Shown in pieces: positions 62,562-64,000 of a DNA stretch of 64,000 bases (positions are counted from its first letter, which is position 1; the number at the start of each line of letters is the position of its first letter). The notes beneath the pieces are model-generated. The model was not told where the DNA came from, searched no databases, and worked only from the letters and a program-made list of their open reading frames with translations. The stretch comes from Alviniconcha marisindica. Lineage: Eukaryota; Mollusca; Gastropoda; Provannidae. The position numbers and the translations under genes are program-made. Where the stretch lies: contig JABMCL010001327.1 of assembly GCA_018857735.1 (NCBI GenBank), positions 1 through 64,000 on the forward strand. The letters are read 5' to 3'.

Positions 62562-63168
62562 GACACTGAACACTGAATTTTTGTGGGTAATTTCATATTT
62601 CAGCAAGTTAAAATTTTGCACCATTGTTATATACAGAGACTAAATCATGAACTGCTTTTTGTGACTCGCCACGTAACTTGGAGACGAAACCTGCATCTCT
62701 GGATTTGGCAAACATATTTTTCATTCTTGGTCTGTTTTAAAACAGATCTTAGTTAATAATCACATTGTAGCCTCCATCAAGCATTACACTTAGATGACCT
62801 TCACAAAATGTCAAGGTCACAGCAGCGCTGAACAGACGAAACTGAAATTGTGCGCTCTTGCCCAGTTTCCTATCCAGCCATAACTTACAAAATATCTGGT
62901 TCAGACCATGACTGTAAAGCAACAGGAGCATTTGCTGACATTTATATTTGGGTGTTGTGGGCCATACTTTCTGTTCATCCCAGCTTGCTGCAGTGCGCGG
63001 GCGAGGCACCTGAGTGAAGTCTGTGTTCAGCACTCGCTCCATGTTGTCCAGAATGGTGCCCTTCTCCACCTCTACCGTGCAGTACGCAGAGCCGTTGTAC
63101 ACCACCAGCTCACTCTCCTCGCACGAGTACTTGCACATCAGTGCCAGCAGCAGCGACACCTCCGCAAT
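22820..63168 (-). CDS. TEP1: TEP1 (telomerase protein component 1 / vault protein), 3' 43 exons, 5' end outside window
   Basis: Large ribonucleoprotein scaffold of the vault particle and of telomerase RNA complexes. The domain order TROVE/vWA, DUF4062, NACHT, WD40 is diagnostic of TEP1. Exons in transcript order: 63168-63010, 62349-62284, 60869-60724, 59981-59910, 59552-59388, 58698-58522, 57313-57071, 56175-56062, 55140-55020, 53843-53661, 53423-53248, 52017-51864, 51322-51146, 50353-50261, 49709-49577, 49189-49000, 48251-48142, 47651-47563, 47257-47143, 46268-46160, 45204-45030, 43879-43784, 43212-43089, 42431 (or 42426)-42282, 41568-41463, 40943-40824, 39962-39864, 38567-38420, 37268-37162, 35627-35470, 35160-35061, 33187-33062, 32534-32427, 31825-31681, 31065-30875, 29888-29674, 28783-28720, 28018-27891, 26138-25980, 25484-25325, 24580-24395, 23767-23669, 22948-22820. 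About 1,960 codons; all introns GT-AG. The vertebrate protein is about 2,600 residues, so roughly a quarter is missing to the right. Phases agree at every junction except exon 23/24. Confidence 0.93.
22905..23380 (-). repeat. 75-82 bp minisatellite spanning the acceptor of the last TEP1 exon
   Basis: Six units; each holds the first ~45 nt of the last coding exon plus ~35 nt of intron including the 3' splice site (ccctgttgcag then CTGGGCCAG on -). AG positions on + are 22949, 23024, 23103, 23263 and 23345; the fourth unit (near 23185) has lost its AG. The innermost unit is the true exon start (22948). Confidence 0.92.
23825..23960. repeat. three-copy minisatellite in TEP1 intron
   Basis: About 50-bp units with atgcctctgaccatcagctg and gtaatggccccatcaa, beginning about 60 bp upstream (transcript sense) of the exon 42 acceptor; it does not include the splice site. 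Confidence 0.75.
24615..24860. repeat. three-copy repeat upstream of TEP1 exon 41
   Basis: Imperfect units with gaacaggagtttgg followed by ggatgaagc, about 90 bp apart. It does not touch an exon. Confidence 0.6.
25640..25860 (-). repeat. SINE-like fragment
   Basis: Contains gcatgtaaaagatcccagtc and attctgccaaaagtgcagg, a phrase I associate with molluscan SINE bodies, related in style to the SINE at 36717. Boundaries are uncertain. Confidence 0.3.
26110..26870 (-). repeat. ~92-bp minisatellite spanning the acceptor of TEP1 exon 39
   Basis: About eight units (spacings 86-97 bp). On - each reads gctgggcttgcag followed by exon-like AAAGAAGGAGTGTGTCCAAG; copies of gcaagcccag lie on + at 26141, 26233, 26325, 26422, 26508, 26600 and 26778, with one internally deleted near 26690. 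The innermost is the true acceptor (exon start 26138). Long open frames here on both strands are repeat artefacts. Confidence 0.9.
27030..27770. repeat. minisatellite cluster in TEP1 intron 38
   Basis: 27030-27620 has degenerate units with cataaccagttacattccc and caaccaattacatccc plus a poly-C run (about 27427-27453); 27650-27770 has four near-perfect units of tgtctgttagaaaatggcc (about 25 bp). Neither block reaches a splice junction. Confidence 0.85.
29190..29735 (-). repeat. 87-92 bp minisatellite spanning the donor of TEP1 exon 36
   Basis: Six to seven units; each carries the last ~45 nt of the exon and the 5' splice site (on -: GGCATTGTCTACTGACAG then GTAG). Donor-like positions on + are near 29673, 29586, 29495, 29408, 29316 and 29225. 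The true exon end is 29674. Confidence 0.9.
30055..30150 (+). repeat. single arm of the fold-back element
   Basis: Shares ttcaagcactgattaactcc and cttgtgtgttgat with the right arm of the element at 61085-61323 and with 50519-50645. Degenerate. Confidence 0.5.
30875..31065 (-). other. TEP1: TEP1 exon 35: charged insertion within the WD40 region
   Basis: The exon encodes a stretch of about 40 residues made mostly of Glu, Lys, Asp and Ser ([20 protein letters not shown], then [20 protein letters not shown]) before a normal blade, [17 protein letters not shown]. It is probably a disordered loop leaving the propeller. Acceptor tgtttgcag and donor CAG/gtaagc are clear and phase fits on both sides. 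Confidence 0.85.
31860..32375. repeat. (AC)n microsatellite cluster in TEP1 intron
   Basis: Several AC runs mixed with ACGC, CATGCACG and acacagaaac blocks, the longest about 60 bp (32275-32335). Cys/Val or His/Thr open frames over it are artefacts. Confidence 0.95.
32955..33020 (+). mobile_element. internal fragment related to the DNA transposon
   Basis: Contains ggggttgtttgtac, a G run and then ctgactggcagactgatctg-tacaactgg, matching the interior of the transposon (9893-9957 in copy 1). It has no termini of its own and lies 450 bp from copy 2. Confidence 0.65.
33240..33470. repeat. (AC)n microsatellite beside transposon copy 2
   Basis: Pure AC run at about 33268-33320 followed by cacatacacaca-type degenerate sequence up to the target duplication of transposon copy 2. 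Confidence 0.9.
33476..34992 (-). mobile_element. non-autonomous DNA transposon, copy 2 (1,517 bp, 6-bp TSD)
   Basis: In the TEP1 intron between exons 31 and 32. Termini CAGACCTGTTTA (33476-33487) and TAAACAGGTCTG (34981-34992), flanked by the direct repeat cacatt at 33470-33475 and 34993-34998. Sequence is collinear with the reverse complement of copy 1 along its whole length, differing by substitutions, G/C-tract length and a small tandem repeat (accaaggtctcatggcactg, about 33880-33940). The transposase remnant is interrupted here too; a frame of it gives HGGRFDC. A different target duplication from copy 1 shows two independent insertions. Confidence 0.9.
35590..36220 (-). repeat. 86-bp minisatellite spanning the acceptor of TEP1 exon 30
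   Basis: Four nearly identical units have the acceptor (on -: gttgtacag then GTACTGGAGG) at + 35628, 35714, 35800 and 35886; three more (near 35972, 36057 and 36145) are progressively degenerate. Each contains about 40 nt of exon-like sequence (GTACCAAGGTGTG). The true exon start is 35627. Confidence 0.9.
36717..37045 (+). mobile_element. tRNA-derived SINE
   Basis: The head looks like a tRNA: gatagctcagttggtagaac (RNA polymerase III A box, about 36721-36740) and gggtttgagttcc (B box, about 36774-36786), the spacing and order of a tRNA-derived internal promoter. The body continues with ttttctcccagagtcatctt and actggcagccataccattgt. Insertions in the anticodon region and loss of acceptor-stem pairing argue against a functional tRNA gene. 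It lies in a TEP1 intron, antisense to the gene. Confidence 0.65.
37255..37760 (-). repeat. 37-bp minisatellite spanning the acceptor of TEP1 exon 29
   Basis: About 13 units with (on +) ctgtaaacctgcacagtcac and caaccatataaaattgg. On - each presents gtgactgtgcag then GTTTACAG, i.e. the true 3' splice site and the first 8 exon bases (exon start 37268). Phase selects this AG over the ttacag 8 nt downstream. Confidence 0.9.
38555..39240 (-). repeat. 66-bp minisatellite spanning the acceptor of TEP1 exon 28
   Basis: Units at 66-bp spacing (accacacctg on + at 38561, 38627, 38693, 38759, 38825, 38891), then several degenerate ones to about 39240 with insertions. On - each has gttgaacttcag then GTGTGGTCAG, the real junction plus the first exon bases (exon start 38567). 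Confidence 0.9.
39425..39580. repeat. compound (GA)n-(GT)n-(GTA)n microsatellite
   Basis: GAGAGA run, GT run of about 45 bp, then GTA/GCA trinucleotides. In a TEP1 intron. Confidence 0.95.
41590..41625 (-). repeat. LINE/SINE-type 3' tail fragment
   Basis: aataataataatgg then aaatttgtaaagcgc on + is, on -, a gcgctttacaaatt tail with (ATT)n, like the 3' end of the LINE at 3350-4325. Similar tails appear near 13650-13690 and 53462-53510. Too short to assign. Confidence 0.4.
43875..44240 (-). repeat. ~35-50 bp minisatellite at the acceptor of TEP1 exon 22
   Basis: About seven units (+: cacctggctgtcagacacag, tagcacagacaggtggaatc). On - each offers ctgacag then CCAGGTG, corresponding to the true acceptor cttgcag/CCAGCG at 43879/43880 and its first bases. 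The exon copy is the most divergent, so the relation is weaker than in the other arrays. Confidence 0.7.
45340..45482 (+). repeat. G-rich simple sequence (G runs with GT repeats)
   Basis: Multiple runs of G separated by short GT-rich loops on +, a sequence able in principle to form G-quadruplexes. It lies in TEP1 intron 21, on the template strand. Confidence 0.8.
45640..45800 (+). mobile_element. probable retroelement 3' end
   Basis: AT-rich segment ending tttgaatgaaataaagaagt and atctgactagacttgacttg: an AATAAA followed by a short tandem tail, the usual look of a non-LTR retroelement or retroposed-transcript 3' end. No coding part recognised. Confidence 0.3.
46240..46990 (-). repeat. ~65-75 bp minisatellite spanning the acceptor of TEP1 exon 20
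   Basis: About ten units. On - each has gatacag-like or atctgcag sequence followed by GCTGCAGTAACAAAAGCAG, matching the true junction and the exon start GCTGCAGCAACAAGGC. The real acceptor is the NAGNAG pair at + 46265-46270. Confidence 0.88.
48255..48985 (-). repeat. 26-bp minisatellite filling TEP1 intron 16
   Basis: About 26 units of, on +, aacaaaaagccaataatgac plus agagac, with variants. It fills almost the whole intron between exons 49000-49189 and 48142-48251. On the transcribed strand all three frames are open and strongly hydrophobic ([12 protein letters not shown]), giving a 346-codon open frame that runs from before exon 16 through the array. That product is not likely made because both splice sites are intact. 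Confidence 0.92.
50519..50645 (+). repeat. single arm related to the fold-back element
   Basis: gaggatgtacctctggtgga, gttcttgtaccttatattta and gagcactaattaactccctt match the right arm of 61085-61323 in order and spacing. No inverted partner is adjacent. Confidence 0.65.
51660..51880 (-). repeat. 36-bp minisatellite spanning the donor of TEP1 exon 12
   Basis: Six units (+: tacatggggcagaggatgga and gagggacagacacaca). On - each has 15 exon-like bases (CATCCTCTGCCCCAT) and the 5' splice site GTATGTG. Donors recur every 36 bp at + 51863, 51827, 51791, 51755, 51719 and about 51683. The frame of the NACHT exon stays open through the array. Confidence 0.92.
52790..53030 (+). mobile_element. probable non-LTR retroelement 3' end with (ATTGT)n tail
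   Basis: AT-rich sequence ending cagagacaataaagttgcat then attgtattgtattgtattcc: a polyadenylation-like AATAAA directly before a short pentamer repeat, typical of some LINE/SINE 3' tails. Upstream is a GT/GC simple repeat. No coding remnant recognised. Confidence 0.35.
54520..55015 (-). repeat. 39-bp minisatellite at the donor of TEP1 exon 9
   Basis: About 11 units (+: aattatcactatgctgaagt and agaccttggctgtctttct). On - each has GTGATAATTAGAAAGACAGC, matching the real donor region gtgatgattagaaagacagc at 55019 downward. Unit length is 13 codons and the frame of exon 9 stays open through most of the array. Confidence 0.9.
55020..55140 (-). other. TEP1: TEP1 exon 9, flanked on both sides by junction-spanning minisatellites
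   Basis: Encodes about 41 residues, [20 protein letters not shown] then [12 protein letters not shown], linking DUF4062 to NACHT. Acceptor tgtgcag/GTACC and donor GAG/gtgatg. Its first 50 or so bases and the acceptor are repeated in the 84-bp array upstream; the donor region is repeated in the 39-bp array downstream. Both arrays are open in this exon's frame. Confidence 0.88.
55085..55630 (-). repeat. 84-bp minisatellite spanning the acceptor of TEP1 exon 9
   Basis: Acceptor AG/GTACCC recurs exactly every 84 bp on + at 55140, 55224, 55308, 55392 and 55476, then a degenerate unit near 55557. Each unit includes about 50 nt of exon-like sequence (GTGGTGTGGTGGACAACAAA). 84 bp is 28 codons, and units are open in the exon frame back to about 55400. 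Confidence 0.93.
55640..56062 (-). repeat. ~75-85 bp minisatellite just after the donor of TEP1 exon 8
   Basis: Four to five units (+: atggttctactgtccactg, ccatcccacaaaaatgg, cgtgatcacccaactgag). The innermost, degenerate copy (aaaatgagtgtgatcatcca) lies directly next to the exon 8 donor at 56060-56061, so the array abuts but does not clearly include the splice site. Confidence 0.75.
56062..58698 (-). other. TEP1: TEP1 exons 6-8: DUF4062 domain
   Basis: Exon 6 encodes [30 protein letters not shown] and [13 protein letters not shown]; exon 7 encodes [17 protein letters not shown] and later [10 protein letters not shown]; exon 8 encodes the charged helix [20 protein letters not shown]. The SSTFxDMxxERD and GxRYGWVP signatures define DUF4062, the TIR-like domain preceding NACHT in TEP1 and NWD1. 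Exon 8's donor is GTGGGT, leaving two bases of a Gly codon. Confidence 0.92.
58965..59160. repeat. 54-bp minisatellite in TEP1 intron 5, three to four copies
   Basis: Units with gactgggtgtatcttctagc, actttcatagggtgtgtctt and ctgccactttgtct. It lies well inside the intron. Confidence 0.9.
60440..60620. repeat. short minisatellite in TEP1 intron 3
   Basis: About five copies of a unit containing ctcatcaagtgaaaaaagc and aaaaattatg, around 30 bp, starting about 100 bp after the exon 3 donor. Confidence 0.75.
61085..61323. mobile_element. fold-back (inverted-repeat) element
   Basis: Two arms of about 98 and 119 bp in inverted orientation around a 22-bp spacer. The inner 21 bp are a perfect inverted repeat (61162-61182 with 61205-61225, core caaggtacataaactcc). 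The outer ends also pair (gaggagttaattagcgctc with gcactaattaactccctt). Single-arm relatives at 50519-50645 and 30055-30150 show it is a dispersed element rather than a chance hairpin. No coding capacity. Confidence 0.8.
61375..62290 (-). repeat. degenerate minisatellite spanning the donor of TEP1 exon 2 (window numbering)
   Basis: Roughly eight to ten units, 80-125 bp. On - each has AGAGTGCAG then GTAATTTC or a variant, the last exon bases and the 5' splice site; + copies of ttacctgcactctg occur near 62280, 62200, 62112, 62030 and 61740, weaker ones near 61655, 61477 and 61397. Intron part: gtacatgtgtaggactcgag and tactccaatcctacatcaag. Confidence 0.85.
62475..62562. repeat. (CT)n-(AC)n microsatellite
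   Basis: Short CT run followed by a pure AC run of about 65 bp, in TEP1 intron 1 (window numbering). Confidence 0.95.
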
Positions 63169-63183
63169 CTGGCAGAAAGGGGG

Positions 63184-63745
63184 TGTGAGGAATAGTGAGC
63201 TCTATCATTTAGGCCTTTTGTCATAGGAATAGTGAGTACACTCATTTTGGCCTTTTGTCGTAGGAATAGTGAGTATACTCATTTAGGCCTTTTGTCATAG
63301 GAATAGTGAGTACACTCATTTTGGCCTTTTGTCGTAGGAATAGTGAGTATACTCATTTAGGCCTTTTGTCATAGGAATAGTGAGTACACTCATTTAGGCC
63401 TTTTGTCATAGGAATAGTGAGCACTATCATTTAGGCCTTTTGTCATAGGAATAGTGAGCACTACCATTTAGGCCTTTTGTCATAGGAATAGTGAGTACAC
63501 TCATTTAGGCCTTTTGTCAGGAATAGCGAGCACTATCATTTAGGCCTTTTGTCATAGGAATAGTGAGTACTCTCATTTAGGCCTTTTGTCATAGGAATAG
63601 TGAGCACTATCATTCAGGCCTTTTGTCATAGGAATAGTGAGCACTCTCATTCAGGCCTTTTGTCATAGGAATAGTGAGCACTCTCATTCAGGCCTTTTGT
63701 CATAGGAATAGTGAGCACTCTCATTCAGGCCTTTTGTCATAGTTT
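63184..63745. repeat. 36-37 bp minisatellite next to the first TEP1 exon in the window
   Basis: About 15 units with ggaatagtgagcactctcat and tcaggccttttgtcata. The array begins about 15-20 bp upstream (transcript sense) of the acceptor at 63169-63170 and does not include it. Confidence 0.95.
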
Positions 63746-64000
63746 TGCATGGTCAGTCCAGTAGGTTTCACAAATGTCAAACTGTTGGAGTGGAGGGGGT
63801 GGAGGGAGGAGGGAAGAGATGGGGGGTGGGGGGTAGTGAGCATTTTCATACAGACTTTCATCAAATATTGTAAAAACTGAAACTGCTGAAACTACAGCAA
63901 CAACAAAACAAAAACAAAATGCAATCCAGTTATTTACTTACAATCTACCCTGCTGTTCACTTTGAATAATCCTTTTCTAAAGAGCATCAAGGGAATTGTG
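63746..64000. other. TEP1 intron at the right edge, no exon recognised
   Basis: G-rich stretch (about 63790-63835) followed by AT-rich sequence. The preceding TEP1 exon must lie beyond 64000. Confidence 0.6.

Larger units (their letters stand above)
59388..63168 (-). other. TEP1: TEP1 exons 1-5 of the window: TROVE/vWA-like C-terminal part
   Basis: About 203 residues. The recognisable blocks are [57 protein letters not shown] and [11 protein letters not shown]. They correspond to the vWA-like half of the TROVE module, which with the N-terminal HEAT-like part (outside this window) binds structured RNA in Ro60 and TEP1. Exon 3 uses donor GTACGT (exon side ending 60724): only this choice keeps phase with exon 4, whereas the GTAAAC four bases further would put a stop early in exon 4. 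A Pro-rich linker ([13 protein letters not shown]) closes the block. Confidence 0.85.

Overview
This is eukaryotic nuclear DNA from an intron-rich, AT-leaning, repeat-laden genome. Two conserved animal genes with short exons (60-240 bp), long CA, CT and G/C simple repeats, a CR1/L2-like LINE end, a tRNA-derived SINE and abundant minisatellites suggest a lophotrochozoan, most probably a gastropod mollusc. The phylum is an inference; no species can be named from sequence alone.

Layout: 1-2919 holds the upstream region and probable 5' non-coding exon of CCDC47. From 2920 to 14704 (+ strand) lies a complete 12-exon CCDC47 gene (479 residues), an ER membrane protein of the PAT/multipass translocon. 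From 14705 to 22819 is a gene-free stretch between convergent genes, with the CCDC47 3' end, probably the TEP1 3' UTR, and two long minisatellites. From 22820 to 63168 (- strand) lie 43 exons of TEP1 (telomerase/vault protein 1), about 1,960 codons, covering the end of the TROVE/vWA region, DUF4062, NACHT, a linker region and about 20 WD40 repeats to the stop codon. The first roughly 600-700 residues lie beyond the right edge.

Two copies of one non-autonomous DNA transposon (12-bp inverted termini, 6-bp target duplications) sit in opposite orientation, one in a CCDC47 intron and one in a TEP1 intron. A fold-back element, a LINE 3' end, a SINE and smaller dispersed repeats are also present.

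The most unusual feature is in TEP1. About a dozen of its introns contain minisatellites that begin inside an exon, run across the splice junction, and so carry repeated copies of a 5' or 3' splice site. Several have unit lengths divisible by three and stay open in the exon's frame, so decoy splice sites could add in-frame peptide blocks. CCDC47 also has intronic minisatellites, but none that I can see crosses a splice junction. Exon coordinates were derived by hand from splice consensus, reading phase and protein-family recognition; the phases chain without conflict except at one TEP1 junction (exons 23/24).
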